64,000 bases of DNA from Sciurus carolinensis (GCF_902686445.1 NC_062222.1:139084596-139148595), one strand, 5' to 3'. Shown: positions 48,951-61,230, numbered from the stretch's first letter. Made by a program: numbers and translations. Notes: a model not told the origin generated them from the sequence alone.

Positions 48951-49758
48951 TATAAAACCCCTATAGTCACTTTCCCATAAATATGAAAGTATTTCTAAGT
49001 CAAAAGACTTAAAAAAGTTATCAAGTGTCAAAGAATTAACCTAAAATAAGAGAAAATAAATCACTGATAAAAGATACCCCAAGAAAATGAAGAAGACTAT
49101 ATTCACATATGGAAAAATCAAGGGGACAATGTCTAGATTCACCAAATTTATCTACAGAATTGATGCAAAATCATAATCCAAATTTCATGTGGAAATTAAG
49201 AAACAGAACTGAGAATTTATATGGAAATACAAAGGACCAAGAATAAGCAAAACACTATTGAAAAACGAGGTAGGAGGATTACTAAGACTTATTAGAAGCT
49301 AGTAACTTGAGAGTGTGCTGTTTGTCAAGGACAGACAAGTAGAAAAAGGAACAATACAGAACCAATGTAACTTTCTAAGATGGCACTCCACAGTAATGTG
49401 GAAAGAATGGCCTTTGTAATGAACAATACTAGGTATTCCAAAGGTTTAAAACAATGATATTTAGCCTCTGTCTGACATGTACAAAAAAACTGATTTCAGA
49501 GTTATAGACCTAAATATGAAAAGATAGATAATATCTTCATGACCTCAGGTGAAGGAAAACATTTTAAAATAAGAAATAAAAAAAAAACTAAAGCATAAAA
49601 GATACATATTTTTAACTACTTAAAGCTTAAAACTTGCACTCAAAAAATGTTAAGTAGAAATAACAAGAAAAAGATACACAACTCAACTGAAAGAAAATGG
49701 GCAAAAGACTTGAACAGGCTATTCACAAAGAAGATATATAAATGGTCAATAGACATAT

Positions 49759-49782
49759 AAAAGATAATTTCACCCCAGTACC

Positions 49783-49818
<36 letters not shown>

Positions 49819-49837
49819 CTAGAAAAAGATAATTTCA
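49759..49837 (+). mobile_element. Extremely truncated ID insertion with TSD
   Basis: Only CCCCAGTACCGC of an ID 3' end, plus about 32 A and a few extra bases, lies between two copies of AAAAGATAATTTCA (49759-49772 and 49824-49837). Confidence 0.85.
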
Positions 49838-49841
49838 TATG

Positions 49842-50028
49842 AGTCAGGCTCAGGGGTACACATCTATAACCCCAGCCATCTCAGAAGGCTGAGGCAGGAG
49901 GATCACATGTTCAAGACCAATCTGAGCAACTCAGCAAGTTCCTTTCTCAAAATAAAACAAAAATGGGCTGAGATATAACTCAGTAGTGGAATGCCTCTGG
50001 TTCAATCCCCAGTCATACCAAAAAAAAT
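49842..50028 (+). mobile_element. B1/ID composite SINE
   Basis: GGCTCAGGGGTACACATCTA head, GAGGCTGAGGCAGGAGGATC-type body, ID part GATATAACTCAGTAGTGGAA. Confidence 0.9.
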
Positions 50029-50764
50029 TTTTTTTCACATGTCATCAGAGAAATTATAAACAGTAAATAAAATATGCCCACCATACTTTATGCGCACCAG
50101 AGAGACAAAAATGAAAAACTGACGAAACCATATTAAGGTAAAATATGGAACAATGGGAACTCTCATGCAGAGCAAGTGAGTACAGTGAACACTGGTATAA
50201 CCACTTCAGGAAACAACCATAATATTAAGGCTATGAAAATATAGATATACTATGACCCAACAATGCCTCTTCTATATGTACACCTTTCCGCATATTGTCT
50301 TATATGCACCAAAATACTTGTGTAAGACTATTTACTTCAGCCCCAAACTGGAAATAAACCAATTTCCCATCAACTGAGATACTGACAAATTGTGCAACAC
50401 TGTTCATCAATTAAAATAGGCAAATCACAACTGTTTAAAACAAGCCTTTAAAATATTGTGAGTGAAAGGAGTCATATGCCAAAGGCTGCTATGTGATATT
50501 GCTTCCATTTATATAAAAATCAAGTAAAACTGTAATGTTTAGAGACATACATTCAGTGGTTACCTATGATGGGAAAGAGAGGGAACTGTAATCAGGAAAT
50601 AGCCTTTAGTGGGTTCTGCAGTCCTGGTAATGTTTTATTTCTCTATCTGCTTACACCAGGAGTCAAATTATAATGACTTGAAAAGATATACATATTAGGC
50701 ATTTTATAGTATTAAGCAGTAAGAAAGTTTCTTAAAAGAAAAAATTTTTAACAAAGGAACAGGG

Positions 50765-51105
50765 AATTATCATGGTTTGGATCTAAAATGTCCCCAAAAG
50801 GCCATGCATTGAAGACTTGGTTGTCAGTCTCCTGCATGACTGGGCAGGTGGTGGAACTTCTAGGAGGTTGGGCCTAGAGGGAGGAAGTTAGGTCATTGGG
50901 GATATGCCCTTGAACGGGATACTGGAACCCTAACCTGTCTTCTCTTTTTTGCTTCCTGGTTGACATGATACTGCCCAAAAACAATGGAGTCAACTCACCA
51001 TAAATGGAAACCTCTGAAGCCACAAGCCAAAATAAAGCCTTTCCTCCTTTTTTATTGATTTACTCAGCTATTCTATCACAGCAACAGAAAGCTGAGTAAG
51101 AGTAA
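50765..51105 (+). mobile_element. MaLR-type LTR fossil
   Basis: TCATGGTTTGGATCTAAAAT start, TAGGAGGTTGGGCCTAGAGG, TTAGGTCATTGGGGATATGC, AATAAAGCC poly(A) signal and TATTCTATCACAGCAACAGA end. Related to 3785-4185; no coding part. Confidence 0.8.
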
Positions 51106-51380
51106 TTCAATGGGTAAAGGGGAAGATTTTCAATAAATGATATACAACTGGTTATCCATACAGGGGAAGGAGTATCACCCAACTTACACCCATACATACA
51201 AATTAACTTGAAATGGATCACAAATCTATATATAAAAGTTCTAAGAGAAAGAAGAAAAAGTCTGCCAATCCTGGAGTAGACAGCAATTCTCGAGACTCCA
51301 GAAATACTAACAATAAAAGAGAAAATGGATAAACTGAACTTCACCAAACTTAAAAACTTCTGTTCCTCAAGACCCACTTG
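51106..51380 (+). mobile_element. LINE-1 ORF2 fragment
   Basis: AACTTGAAATGGATCACAAA and AAATGGATAAACTGAACTTC are typical ORF2 text; broken. Confidence 0.7.
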
Positions 51381-51854
51381 CTTGTGAGTTCTGCTCCAGG
51401 ATGAAGAGCTGAGAGGAATACTGCTCCACTCTCACAATGTCAGACTAGCTTCAAACTCAAGATGTTCTTCAACTTAATGGAAAGTAGAGGTTATAGAGCA
51501 ATACTGGCCCAAACTAAGTGCTTGCAGGGAAAAGGGGAAACACTTACTTGGCACAGAGGCAGTCAGACACTGGCAAAGAGAGTTTGGCAATAACGGATGA
51601 CAAACTGGAAAAGGTCAAATGGAGGCTGGAAGGACAATTCCTAAGAGGTGCAAAAGTTGGAGATGTCTGCACACCTTTGTAGAATCTTTCTCCCTATTGA
51701 ACTCACTTGGTGGTTCCTAAAAAGATCTCAAACAGCCCCAAGAAACATTGACAGTGGTGCAGAACTGTAGGACAGAACCAGGGGAACAAAGAGGGACAGA
51801 AATTCACCCAGATCCTTCCCGTCTTCTTCATGTAGGAATAAAAGCCTTCACCTG

Positions 51855-51993
51855 GGGACTGGAGTGGTAGAGTGCTTGCCTAGCACGTGTGAGGCACTGG
51901 GTTTGATCCTCAGCACCACAGAAAAATAAATAAATAAAATAAAGGTACTATGTCCATCTACAACTAAAATTATTTAAACAAACAAACAAACAA
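51855..51993 (+). mobile_element. Long-tail ID variant
   Basis: GTGGTAGAGTGCTTGCCTAG, GGTTTGATCCTCAGCACCAC and the ATAAATAAATAAAATAAAGG ... CATCTACAACTAAAA tail. Confidence 0.92.
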
Positions 51994-52289
51994 AAAGTCT
52001 TCATCTGCACAGGGAAGGGCTTTGGGAAGCACTCATTGAAACAAGGGGAAGGGAGAAATGGAGGGAGACTCCTGGGAAAGGGACAGGATCACACACTGAG
52101 CCCACTACCACACCAGGGAGAACCTAGAAGGCTACCTCTGAGACCCAGGATCACCAAACACGCCTAACACTGAGTCTCACTCTGAACAGGAGGCAGCACC
52201 ACTACCACCATGCATTCCAAGTCAAAAGCATTCCAACAGTAGCCTGCAACCAAACACTGCTGGGAGAGGGCAGGACAGTGGCCACAGTG

Positions 52290-52720
52290 TGCCCTACACA
52301 GCAAAGAGGGAAGACCAAAATTCAAAATTACAGACACTTCTCTGGAAAGATGCCCTCAAACCAGACACAAGATGTCTCCACAAGAATTGATGCCTATGGT
52401 GCATATCAGAAGCCCAGTCATTGTTGAACAAGAACAATGCAAACTGCAGCATGAAAAGTCCAGCAGAGGCACAAAAAAGATTTATTTCATTCTGTACAGT
52501 CCTATATGACATGTGTAGCTTTGAAAAACAATGATAAAGCATACAAAAAGGAACTAAAAAGTCCCCAAAATTCCAAAAGACAAAGCAATAGCAATAAGAT
52601 TCAGATATGATGCAGGTGTTAGAACCCATCTGACAGGGAATTTAAAATAATTTTAGTATGTTTAAGACCACAACAAAAAGGTGACCATATGCAAAATAAG
52701 ACAGGTAATTTCAATAGAGA
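52290..52720 (+). mobile_element. Probable old LINE-1 5' region
   Basis: GATGCAGGTGTTAGAACCCATCTGACAGG-like wording and following AT-rich text resemble old L1 5' regions; weak. Confidence 0.4.
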
Positions 52721-53259
52721 TATGGAAACTACAAAACCAGTGGGCTTGAAGATAGGTCATCAGAAATCCCCAACCTGGAACACAAAGACCAAAGCAGAGA
52801 GGCTACTAGAGAGCAGTTGCAGGGATCCTTGGCCCAAGCACCACCTACTCAGACCCACGCTTGAGAGCTCCAGGCCAGGTCTGTTAAGGAACAATTGCAA
52901 TGGCGCAAAAGAGGCTGCCAAGTGACCACCCAGGTCCAAAGGCTGTTCTCACTTGACAGCCTCTGATGAGAACAAAGAAAAGCAAATGCAAAGAAAACAC
53001 ATCTCCAGAGACATACTGAGAGAAATTACCCTTGTAAGGTTTGACAACACATTTCTCCTGTACATGTTCTATACAGAGCACTCAGTATGTACCTAAGACC
53101 TATGAAGTACTGAGGATGGCTCCAAAGACCAAATACATGTATTGCCTCTTAAGAAAATGGTACAGGAATGGATTGCTTTCAAAATAATTTTTTTTAATTA
53201 AAAAAAAAAAACATGTACCTGTGGCTATGGAAGCACAAAGGCTCCAGCTCACATCAGCC

Positions 53260-53445
53260 TGCACTAAGTGCTAACTGCTAGGTGCTGCGCTGTATTTTTT
53301 TCTCTTAACCCTGACAATGACTCTAAACATTGACACTACAGTCCTTATTTTAAAGTTGTGTAAATGAAGAAACAGAACAATGAAGTAACGTTGCCTACCA
53401 CCACAGAGCTAGGATCTGAATCTGATGCCCTTGCTCACCACCGCA
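53260..53445 (+). repeat. MIR
   Basis: AAGTGCTAACTGCTAGGTGC, TTAACCCTGACAATGACTCT, TGTAAATGAAGAAACAGAAC, CACAGAGCTAGGATCTGAAT follow the MIR consensus in order. Confidence 0.8.
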
Positions 53446-54045
53446 AGTAACTGTCTCTCTTCTAACACACTTGCCTGGGTGTGTCAGGGAAGGCTTCCTC
53501 TCCTGATGAGCCACCTGGAACATGGCCTCATTTCTCAGGCAACATTTTCTCTTTAAAACCTAATTCACTCTCCTCCCACTCACCAGGTCTTCAGGTAATA
53601 TCCTTTCTGCTCTCACAGCATTTCCACAGAGTTCTCACCAGGTATGCTTATACTCTCCCAGTGTATTCATTGCAAACTCTGAGAACAAGGACTCTGTCCC
53701 AGTCATCTTCCTCTACTAACATGTTCCACAGTACCACTTACAGAGCTGGCATGTCCAATAAAAGAACAAGCAGGACAAGATTCTCCAGTCTTATCATCCA
53801 TCACACTCAGTGACTTTTAGGAGATAAGAAAAGCCAGAATGTCTGACCAGGGGACACCAAGTGATTGTGCTACTTGAGCTGCCCGCCAGGACAAATCTGC
53901 AAGCAGATCCTAAAACTACATGTACAGAGCACAATCAAGTCACTGCACTGTCACTTCAAAAACTACACCCATAGCTTTTAGGGGACATTCCCCATGCCCA
54001 AAAACTAAGATAGACAATTTTGAATCTGCTAAGAGGTCATTCATT

Positions 54046-54480
54046 TGTTTGTTTATTTATTTGGTCCTGGGGATTGAATCCATGGGTACTTTACTGCTGA
54101 GCTACATCCCCTAGCCTTTTTATTTAGAAACAGGGTCTCACTAAGTTGCTTAAGATCTCACTAAGTTCCCAGCAGTTTGGGAGGCTGAGGCAGGAGGATC
54201 ATGAGTTCAAAGCCAGCCTCAAAAACAGTGAAGTACTTTGCAACTCAGTGAGACCTGGTCCCTAAGTAAAATACAAAACAGAGATGGGTATGTGGTTCAG
54301 TTGTTGAGTGCCCCTGAGTTCAATCCCTGGTCCCCTCAAAGTCCCCCCCACCAACAACGAACAAGAGAAAGAGAGAAGATCTGAATTGCTGAGGCTGGCC
54401 TCAAACTTATGTTCCTCCTGCCTCAGCCTCCTGAGTTACTGGTATTACAGGTATGTGCTACCACACTCAAAAACTGTTTA
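54046..54480 (-). mobile_element. B1/ID SINE split by a second SINE
   Basis: Left part 54046-54165 (reversed ID end GGGGATTGAATCCATGGGTA); right part from about 54388 (GCTGAGGCTGGCCTCAAACT, CTCAGCCTCCTGAGTTACTG). The interior belongs to the plus-strand SINE. Confidence 0.88.
54167..54385 (+). mobile_element. B1/ID SINE nested inside the above
   Basis: CCCAGCAGTTTGGGAGGCTG start, GGTATGTGGTTCAGTTGTTG ID part, C- and A-rich tail. AGATCT-containing flanks may be a worn TSD. Confidence 0.88.
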
Positions 54481-55174
54481 CAGATTTTTTTTTTTTTTTT
54501 TTTAACCAGATGGTTCTAAATGGTATGCTGGCTCTCATCAGTAGTGGATATAGAAGCATAACACTGCACTCAAAGATGGCCTTGAAGGCTAGAGGAAAGG
54601 GGAAGAAATCCAACCTGTGAGCAGAAGTCTGAGAAGTACACTTGGTTGTACCCTTTACTTAGAAGAAGAAATGGGCAGACATGCAGACCCACACCAATTC
54701 ACCAACGGGAGCTCATTTGGCTGAATGGTCAGGAACATGGAAAGAACAGAAAAGAATAAACTGGCAGCAAAAATCTGGAGAGGGCATGAGGAGGGGCATG
54801 GAGGGCAAGGGTATCCTTATCTTTGTCTTACACAAGTGTTCAATGATGACATCTGCTGCAGAAGCAGCTTTCTACAGTCAGGAATCCTGAATTGTCTCTT
54901 GGTTTCTTTTCCCAGTGCTTATTCAATGGGCTTGTAAACAAAGAAATACAGGAACAAGAATGGAGAAATGAATTTGCTCAATAGCATGGACTCTCACCCA
55001 CGATGATCTGGCTACTATACTGTTGATGCCTAATCTGCACAACACCTAGGAGAGATGAGCAGCTGTCAGATAATAGGCTAACTTACACTGAACCCCTCAT
55101 CATGGAAAGGTCAGTGATTTGTCCTCCTCTCTTCTTCTCCCTTCTTTTGGGGGCTTGGTGGGGTGGGGCTGGAG

Positions 55175-55240
55175 AATAAACCTAGGGTCTTCCATATGAC
55201 AAGCAAGTGCTATTCCATGGAGCTACATCCCCAACCCTGA
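55175..55240 (-). mobile_element. ID SINE remnant
   Basis: AATAAACCTAGGGTCTTCCA, GAGCTACATCCCCAACCCTG. Confidence 0.75.
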
Positions 55241-55289
55241 GATAATTATTCTCTATTTTTTTTTCTTTAATTGTCAATGAATCTTGTAT

Positions 55290-55415
55290 TTTTTATTTAT
55301 TTAATTATTTATTTGTTTGTTTGTTTGTTTATTTATACGTGTGCTGAGGATCAAACCCAGAGCCTCACACATGCCAGGCAAGAACTCTACCACTGAGCCA
55401 CAACTCCAGCCCCAA
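55290..55415 (-). mobile_element. Long-tail ID variant
   Basis: TTTATTTGTTTGTTTG tail, GAGGATCAAACCCAGAGCCT, GAGCCACAACTCCAGCCCC. Confidence 0.88.
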
Positions 55416-56059
55416 GAGAGACAATTATTCTTGATGGATTTATGTTCTGTTATCAGTCACAGCCCAGTCAAGTGATAGAAACTACAGAGGAATTTGAGTA
55501 GGGACAGTTTAGCATTTAAAAAAGTATTAGCTAATAATTATTAAAGGGTAAAGAACAGAATTAGCAGATACAAGGAACAGCCACTAAATCTAGGCGGGGC
55601 AGAATGTTCAAGGAAAAAACAAATTTGGAAGAGTTCTTCCATCCCACCTGCTCCAAAGCTGAGATTCAGACATCACTGGAGAAGGGTAGCCACAAGCTTG
55701 GGGAAGGAAATATGCTAAGTCATCACAGGGGGAGCTGGCAAGCAAGAAACTCCTCTCAGGTTCATTAGAAAGCCAGTTTCCAGGTCCTGGGAGAACCCAC
55801 TGGGAAGTTGTCTGCAGAAGTGCTACTGAACACACTGGGGAACCAGCTACAGTGCCAAGGAAGCAGCCCAGGATTGCCAATGAAAACTGCTGTGGTGAGC
55901 ACCACTGGATGCCTTACATGCTGGCTGAGCATCACAGGAGCAAAAAAACAGGAAGGCACACCAGAAGCAAGATCAGAAGCATAACCTCCTGTATTGCTCT
56001 ACAGTGCCCCCCTACTGACAAAACTTATTGTACCAGTTGGCAGAAGAGAAATGTTTAGT

Positions 56060-56247
56060 AGGGCCACACCTATAATTCCTGATACCCTGGAGACTGAGAC
56101 AGGAGGATCACAAGTTTGAGATCAGCCTGTGCAATTTAGTGAGACCCTATCTTAAAATAAAAATGAAAAGGTTTGGGATGTACCTCAGTGGTGGAGTGCT
56201 TGTCTAGCATATTATAAGGCCCTGGGTTTAATCTCCACTACTGCCAA
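56060..56247 (+). mobile_element. B1/ID composite SINE
   Basis: CACACCTATAATTCCTGATA head, GATGTACCTCAGTGGTGGAG ID part, GGCCCTGGGTTTAATCTCCA. Confidence 0.87.
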
Positions 56248-56434
56248 AAGAGGTGGGGAGATATGTTCAGGGACCATATGAAGTGTCACAAGTAGGGCAA
56301 TGGAGGGTGAGTTTGGAGACAGCGGCAATGAACTGCTAAGTGGCACACTTCCTGCTCACATATGTGCTGGTGACTGATAATACTGCCTCTGAGCTCCACA
56401 TTCACTCTTTTTGTTTATTTAGCAAAATGGGGCT

Positions 56435-56770
56435 GAGTCTTGTAAATACTGATACTCCTTGAATTACAATGGGGTTACACCCCAATAAGATCTCTGAGAC
56501 CTGAAAACATCATAAGTTAGAAACATATTCAATACATCTAATGTACCACACTTGCTCAGCAACACTGTAGAGTACAGATTGTTTTCCCTCATGATTGCAG
56601 GACTGACTGGAAGCTATGGTTTGCTGCCTTGAGACAGCATCTCCAGAGAGAATTGTACTGGATATCACTAGCCCAAAAAAAGATCCAAAATTCAAATATC
56701 AAAATATGGTTTCTAGTGAATGTGTGATGTTTTCACACCATGGTAAAGTTGGGGACCATTTGTAGTTCTC
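56435..56770 (+). mobile_element. Tigger/MER2-like DNA-transposon fossil
   Basis: GGGGTTACACCCCAATAAGA, ACATCATAAGTTAGAAACAT, ATGGTTTCTAGTGAATGTGT, CACCATGGTAAAGTTGGGGA correspond in order to a common Tigger-derived element. Confidence 0.75.
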
Positions 56771-57659
56771 CTTTACCACCATTAAGAAATTAACTAGGTC
56801 TTGTCAGTAGAGGGAGCTGCAGGGATAGTGTAGGAAAGGCTTCTCTCAAGTTCTGCAATGACCTGGCACAGGCTCCTGGAGAATTCACCTCTTTTGCCTG
56901 CACTGTTCAGCTCAGTTGCAGTTTATCCAAAGCCAGACATCTGCCAGGTACAACTTCTCCAGTATTTGGTGATGTATGCTTTCTCCAGTTCTGGACTTGG
57001 AAGTGGCCATATAACTGGGTACCCCAGAGATCAAGAACTTGCACTTCAGCCTGGGTTAACTGCTCCAGCACTCTCCTCAGCCCCATCCATACCTCCACCC
57101 CTCAGGGGACCTCCAACACTGGCTGTCTAGTGAGCCTGTTTTCCAACATTCACCCCACGCAGTGGCCCAGAGCTGCCTTGGCCCAAGCCATACACAGAAG
57201 TGAATTCCAACAAGGGGAATCTGCTGCCACCAGGGAGAGACTCCAACAGTGGTGCCCTGACTAGTTCTTCACTGGTACTAGCCCATCAAACCTTCTTACT
57301 GAAGTCTCACAGCCCTGTTTCCCATGCCTTTCCAAGAGGTACCACGCATTCCAGGCATCTCACCTCAAGGAGGACACTGATTACCACTACACACCCATCT
57401 GCCTGTCCAGTTTTTCTGTACCCCAGACTGCTCCTGCCTGCCTGGTGACTGTGGACCAGCTCTGACCTAGGCAACCTGGTCAATCAGTCAGCTGTAATCA
57501 CATCTTCTCCACTGTTCTAAACTCCAACACTGGGGAGAAACCCCCTCTCAAATGTGTCCTTTCTTGGGACACATTTCTATCCCACAGCACCAGAGTACCC
57601 TTTAGCATTCTCTCCCTAGTTTATAATTACTCTGATCACAGTTTAATAATTCTTTAACA

Positions 57660-57777
57660 GTCAAGCACAGTGGTACATGCCTGTAATTCCAGCTACTTAG
57701 GAGGCTGAGGTAGAAGAATAGAAAGTTCCAGGCTAGCAATGGGCAATACAGCAAGACCACAACTCAAACAAAACAAT
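57660..57777 (+). mobile_element. B1-like SINE
   Basis: CAAGCACAGTGGTACATGCC, CTGTAATTCCAGCTACTTAG, GAGGCTGAGGTAGAAGAATA; no ID part. Confidence 0.87.
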
Positions 57778-58498
57778 TATTTAACCTATTAAAGTCCTTA
57801 TGTAAATGACTGGTTTTGCCTCCTGACTAGACCAGACTGCACACCACTTGTTCCTCAGCATCACTGTCTATGGACTGAAGGAATGGCTGTTACACAACAG
57901 ATCAAGAATCTGCTGGGTCAAGGTGAGGCAACAAGCTTGTGACTGTGCAATTCACTCCTCTGCCCTATCTCCATCACCCAGAAAGGAGACCTCTGGTGTC
58001 AAAGAGCTGTCCCCAAGATGTAGTATATACTGCACCAATGACCGGCACATGGTGCTTGTTTCTCTGTAGAGAGATTCAGGAAAGAAGGGTTTAAATGAGA
58101 GTAGGATCTCTCATCATTAACACTTAATGACCAATCTAAGAAACTTTTCTTCCCAGCCCACAACCTGGGGTTATGACAGTTCAGAAGTCTTAATATCCAA
58201 AGCTTAACAGAGCACCAGTGACAATATGCTCAGTATACCAGAAGTTGAGCTTGGCCATCTGGACTCTTCAGGCCTGTGAACCAACAAGGACAAAGTCATA
58301 GTGTGTTGACTGGAATGGCTAAAGCTATAGGTCACAGCAACAAACGAGCAGAAATCACCAAGTACTAGAAGCCTGGACATGAAACTCTGGAAGGCACACA
58401 AACCAGGTAAAATAAACCAACTCTGACCAGAGACAATCAAGGGTAAAAGAACATAAAACAGGTGGTACTAAGAATCCCAAAAGTTGTCTTTAAAACTA

Positions 58499-58581
58499 TG
58501 GGGACTGAGGATGTAGCTGCATGGTACAGTGCTTGCCTAGCACACATAAGGCTCTGGGTTTCAAGTCCTAGAACTGAAAAA
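58499..58581 (+). mobile_element. ID SINE
   Basis: GGGGACTGAGGATGTAGCTG, CAGTGCTTGCCTAGCACACA; B box decayed. Confidence 0.83.
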
Positions 58582-58929
58582 CTGTGCTTCTAAACAATCC
58601 TCCTTCCAAAATGTTGACTAGTTTTCTAAGAACAGTAATATTAAGGCTGATAATTTTTTCCAGTCATATGAATCATGTCAATTTGTCATAACAGAAGAAA
58701 AAAAATAGCATTAACCCAGAACTACAGTCCTTCCCTCAAACAAATTTAGTCAGCAACAATTTGTTTTTATATCTACATTTGTTTTAAGGAAAATACCTGA
58801 AAAATATTAAAGGGGACATACAAGCAGAATGCCTCTCATGTCTCTATTAGTGCCTATCATTATCAAGGGGGATTAACAATAATCTGCACATCAGGAGAGT
58901 CTGAGGATATACTGCAGAAAGGTAGTGCC

Positions 58930-59055
58930 ATGGAAAAAAGTCTGGAACTTCGCAGTCAGCATGCCTGGATTTGAATCCTAACTCCATCTCCTGAGAGAAT
59001 CCTGAGATCCACTTCCACCTTTAAAGAACTCGAGTTCTTTCTACTGAAAAACAGA
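58930..59055 (+). repeat. MIR
   Basis: TCAGCATGCCTGGATTTGAA and TAACTCCATCTCCTGAGAG match the MIR core. Confidence 0.65.
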
Positions 59056-59085
59056 GATAGGGCATAAGGTGTTGAAAAACATTAA

Positions 59086-59271
59086 CTTTGTTTGTTTTGG
59101 AGATGGGAAGGGGGGAAGCGGGGGAAGCGGCGGCGGTAGGATCCTCTCTCTATGTTGCTCAGGCTAGCATACAGTTCTGGGCTCAACTGATCAGAAGGAT
59201 CCTTCTGCCTGAGGCCTTAGCCTCCTCCCCAATAGCTGGGGACTACAGGCATGCACTACCATGCAAGGCTC
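59086..59271 (-). mobile_element. B1-like SINE, diverged
   Basis: TCTATGTTGCTCAGGCTAGC, GGGGACTACAGGCATGCACT; a GCGGCGGCGG stretch occurs near its left end. Confidence 0.75.
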
Positions 59272-59339
59272 TTAAGTTCGTTTTTAAAAGCAAAACTGAA
59301 TGCTATAGCTGCTTAAAAAATGTACACTGAAAAAGAGAT

Positions 59340-59460
59340 GGTACAACAATGGTTGAATGCTACTCACAGTTTACCCTTGAGCAAGTAATTAACCCAAGTT
59401 TTCAGCAAGTAATTAACCCAAGGCTCAGTTTCCTTATTTATAAATGGAGAATTAAACAAG
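59340..59460 (+). repeat. MIR fragment with internal 24-bp-period duplication
   Basis: The 18-mer GCAAGTAATTAACCCAAG occurs at 59381-59398 and 59405-59422, in text like the MIR core (CTCAGTTTCCTTATTTATAA). Confidence 0.7.
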
Positions 59461-59469
59461 ACCGATGTG

Positions 59470-59573
59470 GGGCTGGGGAGATAGCTCAGTCAGTAAAGTG
59501 CTTGCCTTGCAAGCATAAGGCCCTGGGTTCAATCCCCAGCACTGGGGGGGGGAAAAAAAAAAAAAAAAAAAAA
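59470..59573 (+). mobile_element. ID SINE, young, with TSD
   Basis: GGGCTGGGGAGATAGCTCAG, intact GGTTCAATCCCCAGCACTGG, A-tail. The 12-bp TSD AAGACCGATGTG stands at 59458-59469 and 59574-59585. Confidence 0.96.
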
Positions 59574-59962
59574 AAGACCGATGTGATCCTATAATATGTA
59601 TAATCAGAAAAATGAGGAAATTACACTCCATTTATGCATGATCTATTAAAATGTACAAATGCATTCTACTGTCATGTACAACTAATTAGAATAAAATTTT
59701 AAAAATTTAAAAAAGAAAAGAAACAACCTATTCAAAGGGTTGCCACAAAACTAAATGAGCTACTACTACAAGTGGTCAACACAGGATATAATGATCATTA
59801 GTCAAAATGACTGCTAATTATCACCATTAAAATGATTAATTTTTAAGAAAAAGCAAATTAAGCAGGCCAAAATGTATTAGTAGCAATATTAAAATGAAAA
59901 AATAGTGTAAGTGGAAAGATTATTAACAGAAGGTAGAACCTTAATGAAAACAGACATAACGC

Positions 59963-60118
59963 TTTGTTTTTGCAGTACTAGGTATTAAATCCAGGGACTC
60001 GTACGTGTTAAACAAATGTTCTGCCACTGAGCTACACCCTCAGGGCCCAGGTTGGCCTCAAAGTTGAGATTCTCCTGTCTCAGCCTCCCATGTAGCTGGG
60101 ATTACAGGTGTGTGCACT
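59963..60118 (-). mobile_element. B1/ID composite SINE
   Basis: TATTAAATCCAGGGACTCGT, GAGCTACACCCTCAGGGCCC, GGGATTACAGGTGTGTGCAC; shortened B1 body. Confidence 0.85.
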
Positions 60119-60156
60119 GCAAAAGCTCTCACAGTAATAATCATTAAGATCTCCAG

Positions 60157-60241
60157 GTATAGGATGGGGATATAGCTCAGTAGTGGAGCGCTTGCCTAGC
60201 ATACACAAGGTTGTGGGTTCCATTCCTATACCGGGAACAGG
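60157..60241 (+). mobile_element. ID SINE
   Basis: GGATGGGGATATAGCTCAGT, GGAGCGCTTGCCTAGCATAC; B box GGTTCCATTCC. Confidence 0.88.
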
Positions 60242-60539
60242 GGACGTAGTTGAAACATGGCCAAATTCATTCACTTGTAGTGCACGTTTAAAATGGTTAA
60301 AGTGGCAATTTTATGTTCCATATATTTTACAACAAATTTAAAAATAATTTAAAATAACGGAAATCCAAACATCAGGTGGGAGAGGGGATATGATAGTACT
60401 GAAAATAAGGGGGAAAAAACAGAAAAACATAACAAAACAAAAAAAACCCCAATACATATAGTACCTAAATACCAAGTCCAGGAATGCATCCCAGGACATC
60501 AGGTCAATACATTTAAGAGAAAGATAAGTGAAAAAGAGT

Positions 60540-61150
60540 TTGCTTTTTTGATGTTTTAATTTTTTAACTGACAAATGTACTTATGTTTCAATACATGTAC
60601 ACATTGTATAATATCTGCATACATGTATACATTGAAAATACTTTCTTAGCATCACTTATAAGCACAGAAAAACAAAATCCTCTCTTTTAGCTTTTTGAAA
60701 TGTATATTACGTTTCAAAACAGTAGTCACCCTACTGTTCAACAAGAACCCAGAACTTATTCCTACTATGTAACTGCAACTTAGTAACAATTAACTTCTCC
60801 CCCATCTTTACCTTCCCCCTACTCTGACAGTCATAGAGAGATCAACTTTATTGGATTCTACCTAAGTGAGGTCATTGCAGTACTTGTCTTTCTGCATCTG
60901 GCTTACTTCACTTAGCATAATGATCTCCAGCAAATGATTTTCATCCTTTTCATGGCCAAACGTATTCCACTGCGTCTGTGTAGCACATTTTCTTCATCTA
61001 CTCATCAGCTGATAGACACAGGTTGATTCCACATCGTGGTTAATTGTAATGAGTGTTTCAGTGAACACGGAGCGCAGAAGTCCCATCAACATATGATTTC
61101 TTTTCCTTTGGGTATATATCTAGCAATGGAATTGCTGGATCACATGATAG
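60540..61150 (-). mobile_element. LINE-1 3' fragment, reverse orientation
   Basis: TTCACTTAGCATAATGATCT, CATCAGCTGATAGACACAGG, GGGTATATATCTAGCAATGG are reversed L1 ORF2 C-terminal text. Confidence 0.85.
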
Positions 61151-61171
61151 TTCTTTCCAAAAAAGGAAGGG

Positions 61172-61230
61172 GGGGCTGGGGTCACTAGGGATGGAATCCA
61201 GGGGCTCATACACACTAGGCAAGCACTATG
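61172..61230 (-). mobile_element. ID SINE remnant
   Basis: AGGGATGGAATCCAGGGGCT, CACACTAGGCAAGCACTATG. Confidence 0.6.

Larger units (their letters stand above)
47700..50760 (+). mobile_element. Decayed LINE-1 interrupted by SINEs
   Basis: Plus-strand L1 ORF2 wording recurs at 47710-48060 (TTCCTAGAAAAATACAACTT), 48985-49755 (TCATATGG-type and ATGGGCAAAAGACTTGAACA) and 50040-50700 (TATGACCCAACAATGCCTCT), in correct order. SINEs inserted at 48092-48334, 48810-48950 and 49773-50028 cut it up. No intact frame. Confidence 0.7.

Noticed and set aside
56793..56822. Second CTCF-like site (CAGTAGAGGGAGCTGCAG)
   Set aside because: Two mismatches to the core, including the conserved GGC.
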